The notes below the pieces were generated by a model. It ran no database searches. It was not told the origin of the DNA and saw only the letters and a program-made list of their open reading frames with translations. From the NCBI GenBank assembly GCA_024276995.1, contig JAJRWB010000044.1, positions 62,001 to 126,000 on the forward strand: a stretch of 64,000 nucleotides of DNA, written 5' to 3'. Source of the DNA: Candidatus Eiseniibacteriota bacterium (GTDB taxonomy: Bacteria; Orphanbacterota; Orphanbacteria; Orphanbacterales; Orphanbacteraceae). Positions 1 to 8,130 of this stretch are shown here, in pieces. Positions within the stretch are counted from its first letter, which is position 1; every line of letters begins with the position of its first letter. A program made the translations under genes and the position numbers.

Positions 1-497
1 AGTTCGTAGCTGATCATCTGCGCCGCCGACCGGAGACCGCCGAGAAGGGTGAAACTGTTGTTCGACGCCCATGCGCCGAAAACGACGGCATAGACGTGGA
101 ACGACGTGACGGCGAGCACGAAGAGGATCCCCACGTTGAGCGTCACCGCGCGCAGAGGGATCACCGTGCCGCCGAGGTTCAGGCTGTCCGCCAGCGGAAT
201 GATGGCGAAGCTGACGAGAGGGACGAAAAGCGCGAGAAACGGGCCGAGGACGAAGTAGAAGCGGTTCACCCGCGCGGGGGTCATCTCCTCCTTCGACATG
301 AGCTTCACCACGTCGGCGATCGCGTGGATCACGCCGCCGAGGCGGATCCCGAGGATTTCCGCCCGGTTCGGGCCGGTCCGGTCCTGGATGAAAGCGCTCA
401 CCTTCCGCTCCGCCCAGATCATCACCGGCAGGAGCGACAAGGGGAGAAGCGCAGCGATGAGAACCATGACGAAGGGAACGACCGTCTCAACCGACAT
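1..497 (-). CDS. nuoH: NADH-quinone oxidoreductase subunit H (NuoH), 3' part outside window
   Basis: Membrane subunit of complex I that contacts the quinone site at the junction between the peripheral arm and the proton-pumping arm. Only the first 165 or so residues are in the window. The start ATG at 497 gives MSVETVVPFVMVLIAALLPL, a first membrane segment, followed by the family hallmark WAERKVSAFIQDRTGPNRAE and the acidic loop after it (VVKLMSKEEMTPA). More hydrophobic segments follow. The start overlaps the end of nuoG by 11 nt, so translation is probably coupled. The gene is the eighth in the nuo operon. It continues beyond base 1 of the window, so completeness cannot be judged. Confidence 0.95.
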   Translation of the reverse strand, partial: MSVETVVPFVMVLIAALLPLSLLPVMIWAERKVSAFIQDRTGPNRAEILGIRLGGVIHAIADVVKLMSKEEMTPARVNRFYFVLGPFLALFVPLVSFAIIPLADSLNLGGTVIPLRAVTLNVGILFVLAVTSFHVYAVVFGAWASNNSFTLLGGLRSAAQMISYE

Positions 498-1998
498 GCT
501 CGGCCTCCCTTCCGTCCGGGACCGCCATCGAAAGGGCGCTCACCTTTTCGAGCATCTCCGATCGAAGAGCGTCGAACGACGCCGCATTGAGATCGCTCCC
601 GAGGAACGCCGCGATTCGGTGAAGAATTTCGTGCACCGGCCGCGCCTCCCCCTCGGGGCGGATCGCCGGCTCGAAGGGCTGCGTCCTTCCGGCATGATTG
701 GTGAACGAGCCGGCCATCTCGGCATACGACGTCACCGGCACCGCGAGATCGGCCGCCGCGACGGTGGCCGTGCGGTTCGACGCGAAGGCGATCACCTTCT
801 TCCCCTCGAGCTTCGCGCCGAGATGCGGCTGATCGCCGAGAAGATCGTTTTCAAACAGGAGTACCGTTCCGCGCGACGTGGCGAGCGCCTTTTCGATCCC
901 CGTCGGAATGCCGATCGCCTCCATCCCTTTCCGGTTCGGATTCCTGTCGGGGAGGCGAAGGATTCCATCATCCTCCCACGGCTCGCGAAACGACCCACCC
1001 ACCAGCTCGCTTCCGGGAAGAACCTTTTCGCTGAACTTCTTCAGGGCGAAAAGATTCTCGTTCGACATCGAAGGGGAGGCGACGAGAAGAACTTCATCTC
1101 CCTTCGACAGCGCGGATGCCGCTTCCCGGTCGCTCTCCTCCGGGGCGATGGGACGGCCTCCCTCTTCCGCCCTCAAAAGCCGGTTCGTGTTGATCCAGTC
1201 GATATCGAGCCTTCCCGCGTCGCAGATCCAGTAGCCGTTCACCCGGGGGTTCACCCTCGGTTTCATCCTCTGGATTTCGTTCTGGAACCGGTCGAGATAG
1301 ATGTTGCAACCCCGCTCGCACCCCGGACAGATCGATTCGGCCCGTTCCATGAACCAGACGCGGCACTTGAAACGGAACTTCCGGCTCGTGAGCGCGCCGA
1401 CGGGACATAGGTCGACGGTGTTCATGGCGTAATCGTTCGTGAGGGGACGGCCCGGGAAAGTGGTGATCTCCGCGTGGCTCCCCCGGTTGGCGATGACCAG
1501 TTCCGCCGTGCCCGTCACATCTTTGCAGAAGCGCACGCAGCGGGCGCACAGGATGCACCGCTCCGAATCGAGCACCACATTCGGCCCCAGATCGACGCGC
1601 TTCTTCTTCTTCACCTTCTCGGCGACGGTGACCCGCGAATCGTGCAGCCCATGCTCCATGTAGTAATCCTGCAATCCGCACTCGCCCGCCTGGTCGCAGA
1701 TCGGGCAGTCGATCGGATGGTTCCTCAGGAGGAATTCCATCACCTCGGAGCGGACTTTCACCACCTTTTCGCTCTCGGTGTTCACCACCATGCCGTCACG
1801 AACGATCGTGGTGCAGGCGGTCTGGAGCTTCGGCACTCCTTCGATCTCGACGGAGCACATGCGGCAGTTTCCCTCCACCTTGAGGGCGGGGTGGTAGCAG
1901 TAGTGGGGGATATGGACGCCGCACCGCGCCGCCGCACGGATGAGATAACTGTTCTCCTCCACTTCCCTTTCGATGCCGTTCAATGTGATCTTCGCCAT
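487..1998 (-). CDS. nuoG: NADH-quinone oxidoreductase subunit G (NuoG), short form
   Basis: Iron-sulfur subunit of the NADH-oxidising arm of complex I. The chosen ATG (1998) begins MAKITLNGIEREVEEN, the usual start of the 2Fe-2S ferredoxin domain; an upstream in-frame extension lies inside nuoF and is not protein-like. Visible ligands: Cys34/45/48/62 (2Fe-2S, N1b), His94-Cys98/101/107 (N5) and Cys148/151/154/198 (N4). A fourth set, Cys224/227/231/259, matches the extra cluster (N7 type) at the start of the molybdopterin-oxidoreductase-like region. At 503 residues the protein is much shorter than E. coli NuoG (about 900), so most of the vestigial molybdopterin domain is absent. It follows nuoF after 8 nt and overlaps nuoH. 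Confidence 0.95.
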   Translation of the reverse strand: MAKITLNGIEREVEENSYLIRAAARCGVHIPHYCYHPALKVEGNCRMCSVEIEGVPKLQTACTTIVRDGMVVNTESEKVVKVRSEVMEFLLRNHPIDCPICDQAGECGLQDYYMEHGLHDSRVTVAEKVKKKKRVDLGPNVVLDSERCILCARCVRFCKDVTGTAELVIANRGSHAEITTFPGRPLTNDYAMNTVDLCPVGALTSRKFRFKCRVWFMERAESICPGCERGCNIYLDRFQNEIQRMKPRVNPRVNGYWICDAGRLDIDWINTNRLLRAEEGGRPIAPEESDREAASALSKGDEVLLVASPSMSNENLFALKKFSEKVLPGSELVGGSFREPWEDDGILRLPDRNPNRKGMEAIGIPTGIEKALATSRGTVLLFENDLLGDQPHLGAKLEGKKVIAFASNRTATVAAADLAVPVTSYAEMAGSFTNHAGRTQPFEPAIRPEGEARPVHEILHRIAAFLGSDLNAASFDALRSEMLEKVSALSMAVPDGREAEHVG

Positions 1999-2006
1999 CG
2001 GAATCC

Positions 2007-3296
2007 TCAAGCGGTCGCGGCGGTCGTCTTCTTCGCAACGCAGACTCCGCCGTTCACGTGATCTTCGAATTCGCTTCGGAACTTCGTGGTGAAACTGGTC
2101 ACCGGCATGCTTACCGCGTCGGAAAAGACGCAGATCGTGTTCCCCGAAATCTGCCGGCCGAGGTCGACCAGTTTGTCGAGGTCGGCCGGCGTTCCCGAAC
2201 CGGACGCGATCTTCGAGACGATCTCGGCGATCCACCCCGACCCTTCGCGGCACGGAGTGCACTGGCCGCACGACTCATGGCCGTAGAAGTGGGTCAATCG
2301 GTCGAGGGCCTTCACCATGCACGTCGTCTCGTCCATGACGATCACGCCGGCACTGCCGAGCATCGTTCCCGCCGCCATGCACGCGTCGAAACAAAGGATC
2401 AGCTCACGCGCCTCGTCGGCGGTCAAAATCGGCACCGACGACCCGCCGGGGATCACCGCCTTGAGGGCGTTGCCGTCCCTCACACCGCCGCACGCGTCTT
2501 CGATCAGGTCGATCAGTCGGATCCCGTGGGGGAACTCATAGACGCCGGGACGGTTCACATGTCCCGACACGCCGAAGAGACGGGTGCCCGGACTCTTCTC
2601 GGTGCCGTACTTCCGGAACTCCTCCGCACCGTCTCTCAGAATGAGCGGCACATTGGCGAGGGTTTCGACATTGTTGATCACCGTCGATTTTCCGAACAGA
2701 CCGTGATTCGTCGGGAAGGGGGGCTTGATTCTCGGCTGTCCCTTCTTCCCCTCGATCGAGTTGAGAAGCGCCGTCTCCTCGCCGCAGATGTACGCGCCCC
2801 CTCCACGATGGATCGTACAATGGAGCGTTCTGCCCGTGCCCATGACGTTGTCGCCGAAAAGCCCGGCGTCGTACGCTTCGCGCACGGCATCGCGAAGCCT
2901 CCGGTACGGCCGGCAGAACTCCCCGCGTATATAAATGAAAGCGTGATCACTCTTCAGGGCGTGACAGGTGATCAAGATCCCTTCGAGAAGAAGGTGAGGA
3001 TCGAAGTCGAGGATCAACCGGTCCTTGAAGGTGCCCGGCTCGCTCTCGTCGGCGTTCACGCACAGGTAGGTCTTTTCGCGCTCCTTCGGCAGGAACGTCC
3101 ACTTGAGCCCTGTGGGGAATCCCGCACCGCCTCGCCCGCGCAGTCCCGACGCCTTGACGACCTCGATCACCTCTTCCGGCTCCATGGCGAGCGCCTTCAT
3201 CGCCGTTTCGTAACCGCCGTCATCGCGGTACGACTCGATCGTGGGGGAATTGTTCTTCCCCATACGGGCGGTGAGATGGCGGACCTGCTCAATCAC
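2007..3296 (-). CDS. nuoF: NADH-quinone oxidoreductase subunit F (NuoF)
   Basis: NADH- and FMN-binding 51-kDa subunit of complex I, 429 residues, full length for the family. The start is GTG, with the N-terminus overlapping nuoE by 8 nt. Visible motifs are the glycine-rich NADH loop GLRGRGGAGFPTGLKW, the FMN-site segment with CVNADESEPGTFKDR, the ICGEETALLNSIEG segment, and the N3 4Fe-4S motif CGQCTPCREG near residue 345 with the fourth cysteine in the following NTICVF segment. Electrons pass from NADH to FMN and then to N3 and the NuoG clusters. It lies between nuoE and nuoG in the expected order. Confidence 0.97.
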   Translation of the reverse strand: MIEQVRHLTARMGKNNSPTIESYRDDGGYETAMKALAMEPEEVIEVVKASGLRGRGGAGFPTGLKWTFLPKEREKTYLCVNADESEPGTFKDRLILDFDPHLLLEGILITCHALKSDHAFIYIRGEFCRPYRRLRDAVREAYDAGLFGDNVMGTGRTLHCTIHRGGGAYICGEETALLNSIEGKKGQPRIKPPFPTNHGLFGKSTVINNVETLANVPLILRDGAEEFRKYGTEKSPGTRLFGVSGHVNRPGVYEFPHGIRLIDLIEDACGGVRDGNALKAVIPGGSSVPILTADEARELILCFDACMAAGTMLGSAGVIVMDETTCMVKALDRLTHFYGHESCGQCTPCREGSGWIAEIVSKIASGSGTPADLDKLVDLGRQISGNTICVFSDAVSMPVTSFTTKFRSEFEDHVNGGVCVAKKTTAATA

Positions 3297-3789
3297 GGCC
3301 GAACTCCTCGAGAAGGGCGTCTATCTTTTCCGGCGTCAGCTGTTCGTAATACTCGGTGTTCACCTGCATCATCGGTCCGCTTCCACACGAGGCGAGACAC
3401 TCGACCGCGCTCAGGCGGAAACGCCCGTCTTCCGTCGCTTCGCCGGCGCGGATGCCGAGCTTCTTCTCCAGGTGGGCGAGGATGCTCTCTGATCCATTGA
3501 GGGAGCAAGAAAGATTGTGGCACACCTGGATCTGGTAGCGGATCGGTCGCTCGAGCTCGAACATCGTGTAGAACGTGGCGAGGGAGTAGACCCACGCGGG
3601 CGACGTCTCGCATATCTCGGCGATCGTCTCCATCGCCTCGGGCGACACCCACCCTTCGTCGTACTGCGCCATCCACAAGAGCGGCATGATCAGCCCCTGG
3701 GGATACTCGTACCGTCCGCGAAGCGCGGCGATCTCCTTCTCCCGCTTTTCGCTGAAGCGAAAAGTTTTCTTCCGTTCCGTGGCGGCCAT
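3289..3789 (-). CDS. nuoE: NADH-quinone oxidoreductase subunit E (NuoE)
   Basis: 24-kDa-type thioredoxin-fold subunit carrying the N1a 2Fe-2S cluster, 166 residues. The four ligands are visible as Cys90 and Cys95 (VCHNLSC) and Cys131 and Cys135 (ECLASC). The N-terminal helical region with EWVSPEAM-like sequence (GWVSPEAMETIAEI) is typical. The ATG shares one base with the nuoCD stop (TGATG), and the 3' end overlaps nuoF by 8 nt, so the gene sits in the tightly coupled nuo operon. Confidence 0.96.
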   Translation of the reverse strand: MAATERKKTFRFSEKREKEIAALRGRYEYPQGLIMPLLWMAQYDEGWVSPEAMETIAEICETSPAWVYSLATFYTMFELERPIRYQIQVCHNLSCSLNGSESILAHLEKKLGIRAGEATEDGRFRLSAVECLASCGSGPMMQVNTEYYEQLTPEKIDALLEEFGRD

Positions 3790-5495
3790 CAGCGGTCGAG
3801 CTCCCCTGCGATGATGTTGAGGCTTCCGAGAACGGCGATGGCATCCTGGATCATCCCGCCGCGGATCAATTCTCCGAAGGCGGAGAAGAGCATGAAACAG
3901 GGCGGGCGGACCTTGATCCGGTACGGCTTCGCCGTGCCGTCGCTCACGATGTGGAAGCCGAGTTCGCCGTTCGCCGCCTCGGTGCCGACGTACGACTCCC
4001 CCTCGGGAGGGACGATGCCGTGCATCACCAGCTTGAAATGGTTCATCAGCCCTTCGATATTCCCGTAGACGTCCTCCTTCGGAGGAAACGACACGCGCTT
4101 GTCATCGACGTTCACCGGTCCGTCGGGCATCCGGTTGAGCGCCTGTTCCACGATGCGGAGCGACTGGTTCATCTCCTCGAAACGGACCATGAGGCGATCG
4201 TGGGTGTCGCCGTTTTGTCCCACGACCACGTCCCAGTCGTACTCGTCGTAACCGTAATAGGGCTCGTCTTTCCGCAGGTCGTTCGCCACGCCGCTCGCCC
4301 TCAGGCACGGGCCGGTGAATCCGTACGACACCGCCCGCTCCGCGGAGATCACCCCGACGCCGACGACGCGATCGAGGAAGATCCGGTTCCTTCCCACGAG
4401 GCCGTACACGTCGGCGAGCGCGGCGGGAATCGACCGGAGCAGACCGCGCACGCCCGATTCGAAGTCGTCGTGCAGATCGTGGGCGAGCCCCCCGATACGG
4501 ATGTAGTTGTGGGTGAGCCGCGCCCCGCAAAGCGCCTCGATCACCTCGTAGATCTTCTCGCGCTCATTGAAGAGGAACCAGAAGTTCGTGAGTGCGCCCA
4601 GGTCGACGAGACACGCGCCGAGACAGACCATGTGATCCATGATCCTCGCCAGCTCGCTCAGGATCACACGGATCGCTTGATTCCTCGGGGTGATCTCGAT
4701 GCCGAGCATATGTTCGACCGTCCGGCAGTACGCCACGTTGTTCAGCACGCTGCTGCAGTAGTTCAGCCGGTCGGTGTAGGGGATCACGTGGGTGTACGTT
4801 CCCTGTTCCACCGATTTTTCGAAGCCCCTGTGAAGATACCCGATCTCCGACACCGAGCGGCGGATCGTCTCGCCGTCGAGATCGACGAGAATCCTCAAAC
4901 AGCCGTGGGTCGCCGGATGGGACGGACCGAGATTGATGAGGAGGCACTCGTTCGGCTCTTCGCCGGCCGACGCGGCGCGTTCCTTTTCCATTTCATCCAT
5001 CAGGTCGTCCGGTTCGGAGAGCCACTGCTGCTTCTTGATGTCGTAATCCCGCCGGAGAGGATGGCCGACGAAATCCTTGTGATTGAGAATCCGTTTCAGA
5101 TTGGGATGGCCGATGAAGCGCACGCCGAATTGGTCGAACACCTCCCGCTCGCACCAGTTCGCCCCCGCCCAGACGTGGCTCACCGAATCGACGGCGGGGT
5201 CATCCGCGCCGAGAGTGACGCGCACGTGAATCCGCTCGGACGACTCCGCCGGCCGGGCGCTGTAGACCACGTCGAAGCGATCGGCGTTCGACCTGCCCCG
5301 GTCGAGCCCGTCGACGCCGCCGATGTCGAGGAAAAGGTCGAAGCCAAACTCGCTTTTCAGCCTCTCCATCACGATGCGCACGTTTTCCGGCGATGCGCGG
5401 AACCACGCCTCTCCGAAACGGTTCTCCTCCGGTTCGAGCAGATCGCCCATACCGGCGCGGACGGCGTCGATCGCCGCGGAAACGGCGGTGGTCAC
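3789..5495 (-). CDS. nuoCD: NADH-quinone oxidoreductase fused subunits C and D (NuoCD)
   Basis: One 568-residue protein joins the 30-kDa NuoC subunit (about residues 1-170; signature [21 protein letters not shown] near 120 and HPLRRDYD after it) to the 49-kDa NuoD subunit (from about 190; [25 protein letters not shown], and the C-terminal segment RIKVRPPCF). NuoD forms the quinone pocket with NuoB. E. coli has the same fusion, whereas many bacteria keep the genes separate. The GTG start at 5495 overlaps the nuoB stop as GTGA. An upstream extension to 5699 has arginine-rich non-protein-like sequence inside nuoB and was rejected. Confidence 0.96.
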   Translation of the reverse strand: MTTAVSAAIDAVRAGMGDLLEPEENRFGEAWFRASPENVRIVMERLKSEFGFDLFLDIGGVDGLDRGRSNADRFDVVYSARPAESSERIHVRVTLGADDPAVDSVSHVWAGANWCEREVFDQFGVRFIGHPNLKRILNHKDFVGHPLRRDYDIKKQQWLSEPDDLMDEMEKERAASAGEEPNECLLINLGPSHPATHGCLRILVDLDGETIRRSVSEIGYLHRGFEKSVEQGTYTHVIPYTDRLNYCSSVLNNVAYCRTVEHMLGIEITPRNQAIRVILSELARIMDHMVCLGACLVDLGALTNFWFLFNEREKIYEVIEALCGARLTHNYIRIGGLAHDLHDDFESGVRGLLRSIPAALADVYGLVGRNRIFLDRVVGVGVISAERAVSYGFTGPCLRASGVANDLRKDEPYYGYDEYDWDVVVGQNGDTHDRLMVRFEEMNQSLRIVEQALNRMPDGPVNVDDKRVSFPPKEDVYGNIEGLMNHFKLVMHGIVPPEGESYVGTEAANGELGFHIVSDGTAKPYRIKVRPPCFMLFSAFGELIRGGMIQDAIAVLGSLNIIAGELDR

Positions 5496-5983
5496 TTCAT
5501 CCCCTCCATCCCCTTGGGCGGCACGCCCGCCTCGATCTTCTTCTGCAGTTCGCGCACCGCGTAGAGCACCGCCTCCGGGCGGGGAGGACAGCCGGGAATA
5601 TAGATGTCCACGGGGACGATCTGGTCGATCCCCTGGACGGTGCAGTAGTTGTCGTAGAACGCGCCGGCGCTCGCGCACGCGCCCATGGCGATCACCCATT
5701 TCGGTTCCGCCATCTGGGCGTAGATCCGCTTCAGGATCACCGCCTGCTTATGGGTGACCGTTCCCGAAACGATGAGCAGGTCGGATTGGCGCGGTGAAAA
5801 ACGAACCACCTCGGCGCCGAAACGGGAGATGTCGGTCTGCGAAGCGACGACCCCCATGAACTCGATGGCGCAGCACGCCGTGCCGAACGGGAGGGGCCAT
5901 AGAGAGTTCTTTCTACCCCACGCGAGCACGGCGTCGAGCTTCGTAGTGACGGCGCTTCCGGCGACGGCGTCTTCTAATCCCAT
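5492..5983 (-). CDS. nuoB: NADH-quinone oxidoreductase subunit B (NuoB)
   Basis: PSST subunit holding cluster N2, the last electron carrier before quinone. It has 163 residues from the ATG at 5983. The four N2 ligands are the tandem Cys37-Cys38 (GTACCAIEF), Cys103 (MGACAS) and Cys132 (IPGCPPRPE). The start overlaps the end of nuoA by 10 nt; longer in-frame starts would reach back into nuoA and encode arginine/serine-rich sequence, which argues against them. The stop overlaps the nuoCD start by 4 nt. Confidence 0.96.
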   Translation of the reverse strand: MGLEDAVAGSAVTTKLDAVLAWGRKNSLWPLPFGTACCAIEFMGVVASQTDISRFGAEVVRFSPRQSDLLIVSGTVTHKQAVILKRIYAQMAEPKWVIAMGACASAGAFYDNYCTVQGIDQIVPVDIYIPGCPPRPEAVLYAVRELQKKIEAGVPPKGMEGMK

Positions 5984-6327
5984 TCGAGGGCGCCCCTTTT
6001 CCAGACGTAGACGAGACCGAGAAAGAGAACGGTCAGAAAGACGGCCATTTCCACGAGGCCTAATATCCCGAGTCGGCGGTAGACCACCGCCCACGGATAG
6101 AGAAAGACGGCTTCCACGTCGAAGAGGAGGAAGAGAACCGCCACGAGATAGTACTTGACCGGGAAATGGTCGCGCGGAGGGGTGAGCTGCGGAACGCCGC
6201 ACTCATACGGGTCACCCTTGGCCGCCTCGTCCCGCTTCGGGCCGAGCATCGACGACATGGCGAGCAGGACGACCGGTAGGATGAAGGCGACGGCCACCAC
6301 CGCGAGAAGAGGTATGTACGGATTCAT
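5974..6327 (-). CDS. nuoA: NADH-quinone oxidoreductase subunit A (NuoA)
   Basis: Small membrane subunit of complex I, 117 residues, normal length. Three hydrophobic segments are seen (about 6-28, 60-82 and 88-108). The conserved loop DPYECGVP and the helix [14 protein letters not shown] with its acidic residues are both present. It is the first gene of the nuo operon; a sigma70-like promoter lies about 70 nt upstream. No strong Shine-Dalgarno sequence is seen in front of the ATG. Confidence 0.96.
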   Translation of the reverse strand: MNPYIPLLAVVAVAFILPVVLLAMSSMLGPKRDEAAKGDPYECGVPQLTPPRDHFPVKYYLVAVLFLLFDVEAVFLYPWAVVYRRLGILGLVEMAVFLTVLFLGLVYVWKRGALEWD

Positions 6328-6395
6328 GGGACAGTCTTTACGATCCCCGCTGACGGCGAAGAAATACCGGTAATGACGAACGGACTTCGGAGCAG

Positions 6396-6424
6396 AATAT
6401 AGGCGTCCGGCAACGACCGGTCAA
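6396..6424 (-). promoter_or_regulatory. Sigma70-type promoter of the nuo operon
   Basis: On the minus strand TTGACC is followed, after exactly 17 nt, by TATATT. The predicted transcript would start about 60 nt before the nuoA ATG. The -35 box directly follows the terminator of the upstream gene, so the nuo operon appears to be transcriptionally insulated. This rests on sequence match only. Confidence 0.65.
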
Positions 6425-6428
6425 CCGC

Positions 6429-6464
6429 AAAAAAAGGGGGGCCGGTTTGAAAACCGGCCCCCCC
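6429..6464 (-). terminator. Rho-independent terminator of the small Cys-rich gene
   Basis: On the minus strand a GC-rich stem (GGGGGGCCGGTTT pairing with AAACCGGCCCCCC, two-base loop) is followed by a run of seven T. It lies about 20 nt after the stop of the 6485-6679 gene and just before the nuo -35 box. Confidence 0.85.
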
Positions 6465-6484
6465 GCGGATCGACATCGTTCCAC

Positions 6485-6679
6485 TCAGCGCCAGCGGTGC
6501 TGCCGCCTCCCTCCGAGATTCTCGATGCCCGCGATCTTCTTGCAGCACATGTCGGCGTAGTCCTCTACGTCGTAGCGCATGCCGCACACCACGCAGCCGT
6601 AATGGCCGTCCATCTTCGAGTGCTCCTCCACCCGGTTCGGGTTGAAGAGCGCCTCGACATTCTGCTTCTTCTCGTTCAC
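6485..6679 (-). CDS. Small Cys-rich protein of unknown function
   Basis: A 64-residue hydrophilic protein that I do not recognise. It has a CVVC pair (GHYGCVVCGMRYDVEDYADMC in outline) followed by a CC pair in MCCKK, which suggests a small zinc- or iron-binding knuckle. The start is GTG; GAGGTG lies 7 nt upstream as ribosome-binding site. The gene is monocistronic: it has its own TTGAAA/TATAAT promoter and a strong terminator, which supports it being a real expressed gene. The last residues (GGRRQHRWR) are basic. Overlapping reading frames in the same stretch are arginine-rich and less protein-like. Confidence 0.7.
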   Translation of the reverse strand: MNEKKQNVEALFNPNRVEEHSKMDGHYGCVVCGMRYDVEDYADMCCKKIAGIENLGGRRQHRWR

Positions 6680-6780
6680 TTCCCTTCACCTCATATTCTC
6701 AGGGGAAAGACATTTTGGGGATTCATCGTCCGGTGTGCCGTCCGGATCGTTCCGGGACAGGCCGCACACACTCGATTTTC

Positions 6781-6809
6781 ATTATAACACACGGATTCCC
6801 CTTTTTCAA
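6781..6809 (-). promoter_or_regulatory. Strong sigma70-type promoter before the small Cys-rich gene
   Basis: Minus strand TTGAAA, 17-nt spacer, TATAAT. The -35 box overlaps the last bases of miaB. The predicted start would give a leader of about 95 nt before the GTG at 6679. This is one of the best consensus matches in the window. Confidence 0.7.
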
Positions 6810-8125
6810 ATCCGCATGCCGCTTCGATCCTCTTCTTCTCCGATCAGCGTATTCGTCGTCGAGCCGGTCACACGGACACGGACGAAATCGCCCGGATCGA
6901 CGCGCCCGGCGGGAAAGACGACCCCCGTTCCCTCGGCGGTGCGGCCGAACGCCTCGAGACGCGATTTCCGGCTCGGCGCCTCGACGAGCACCTCGACCGT
7001 TTCGCCCACGCGACAAGCGTGAATCTCGTTCGAAATCCGCCGTTGCACCTCGACCATTCTCGATACGCGCCGGACCTTCACGTCGCCGGGAACGTCGTCC
7101 GGAAAACGGCGCGATGCGATCGTGTTCTTCCTCTCCGAATAGGCGAAGGTGAACGCTGAGACGAACCGCGCCTCTTCCATCGCGTCGAGGGTGGCGAGAA
7201 AATCTTCTTCCGTTTCACCGGGGAATCCGGCGATCAGGTCGCTGCTGATCGCCACGCCGCCTACCGCGGAGCGGATCTTCCCGGCGAGGTCGAGGAACTC
7301 CCTCACCGTGTACCCCCTCCCCATCCTCTCGAGCACCGCGTCGGAGCCGGCCTGGAGCGGAAGGTGCACCTGGGGACACGCCTCCTTTTCGCCGGCGAGA
7401 ACATCGAGGAGGGCACCGGGAAAATCCTTCGGATGGGGCGAGGTGAATCGGACGCGCTCGATCCCGTCGACACGACAGACCGCCCGCATGAGCGAGGCGA
7501 AGTCGTCCTCTCCCGACCGGTACGAGTTGACGTTCTGCCCCAGGAGGGTGACCTGCCGGAAGCCGGCGGCCGCCAGTTCTTCCGCCTCGCGCACGATGTC
7601 GTCCGCCGGGCGGCTTCGCTCGCGGCCTCTCGTATACGGCACGACGCAGAAGGTGCAGAAGTTGTCGCACCCTCTCATGATGGTGATCCACCCGTTCACC
7701 CCCGACTTGCGAAGCGCGGGAATATCGGTGTACGTCTCGCTCTTCGAGAGCGTCGTCTCCACGCGCCGCGCCGGTACGCCGCCGGGGGCGAGCAGTTCGG
7801 GGAGCGCACGGTAGCTGTCGGGACCGACGAGGAAATCGATGGTGTCCGAATCGCGGAGAAGGTCATCCTTCAGGCTCTGGGCGAGGCAGCCGAGAATCCC
7901 GATACGCAATTCGGGCCTCCGTCGCTTCAGGTAGCCGATCTGGATGACGCGGTTCTTCACCCTCTGCTCGGCATTCTCCCGGACGGCGCACGTGTTGAGG
8001 AGCACCCCCTCGGCCTCGGCCGGCGAGTCGACGATTTCAAAACCTTTCTCGGTCAGAAGCCCCGCCACCAGCTCGGTGTCGGAGAAGTTCATCTGGCAAC
8101 CATATGTTTCGATGCAGATCTTCAT
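6806..8125 (-). CDS. miaB: tRNA-2-methylthio-N6-dimethylallyladenosine synthase (MiaB)
   Basis: Radical-SAM methylthiotransferase that adds a 2-methylthio group to i6A37 in tRNAs reading UNN codons. It has 439 residues from the ATG at 8125. Domain order: N-terminal UPF0004 domain with three cluster ligands (Cys10 in ETYGCQMNFSD, LNTCAVRENAEQRVKNR, GILGCLAQ), radical-SAM motif GCDNFCTFCVVPYTRGRERSR, and a C-terminal TRAM domain (GETVEVLVEAPSRK). The motifs NTCAVRENAEQR and GQNVNSY are those of MiaB rather than MtaB or RimO. It is 5 nt downstream of mtaB and probably cotranscribed with it. Confidence 0.95.
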   Translation of the reverse strand: MKICIETYGCQMNFSDTELVAGLLTEKGFEIVDSPAEAEGVLLNTCAVRENAEQRVKNRVIQIGYLKRRRPELRIGILGCLAQSLKDDLLRDSDTIDFLVGPDSYRALPELLAPGGVPARRVETTLSKSETYTDIPALRKSGVNGWITIMRGCDNFCTFCVVPYTRGRERSRPADDIVREAEELAAAGFRQVTLLGQNVNSYRSGEDDFASLMRAVCRVDGIERVRFTSPHPKDFPGALLDVLAGEKEACPQVHLPLQAGSDAVLERMGRGYTVREFLDLAGKIRSAVGGVAISSDLIAGFPGETEEDFLATLDAMEEARFVSAFTFAYSERKNTIASRRFPDDVPGDVKVRRVSRMVEVQRRISNEIHACRVGETVEVLVEAPSRKSRLEAFGRTAEGTGVVFPAGRVDPGDFVRVRVTGSTTNTLIGEEEDRSGMRI

Positions 8126-8130
8126 CGTCC

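Noticed and set aside
6324-6689. A 121-codon frame overlapping the small Cys-rich gene and terminator
   Set aside because: It reads through the terminator hairpin and the nuo promoter and is arginine-rich; the 64-residue frame is the protein-like one.
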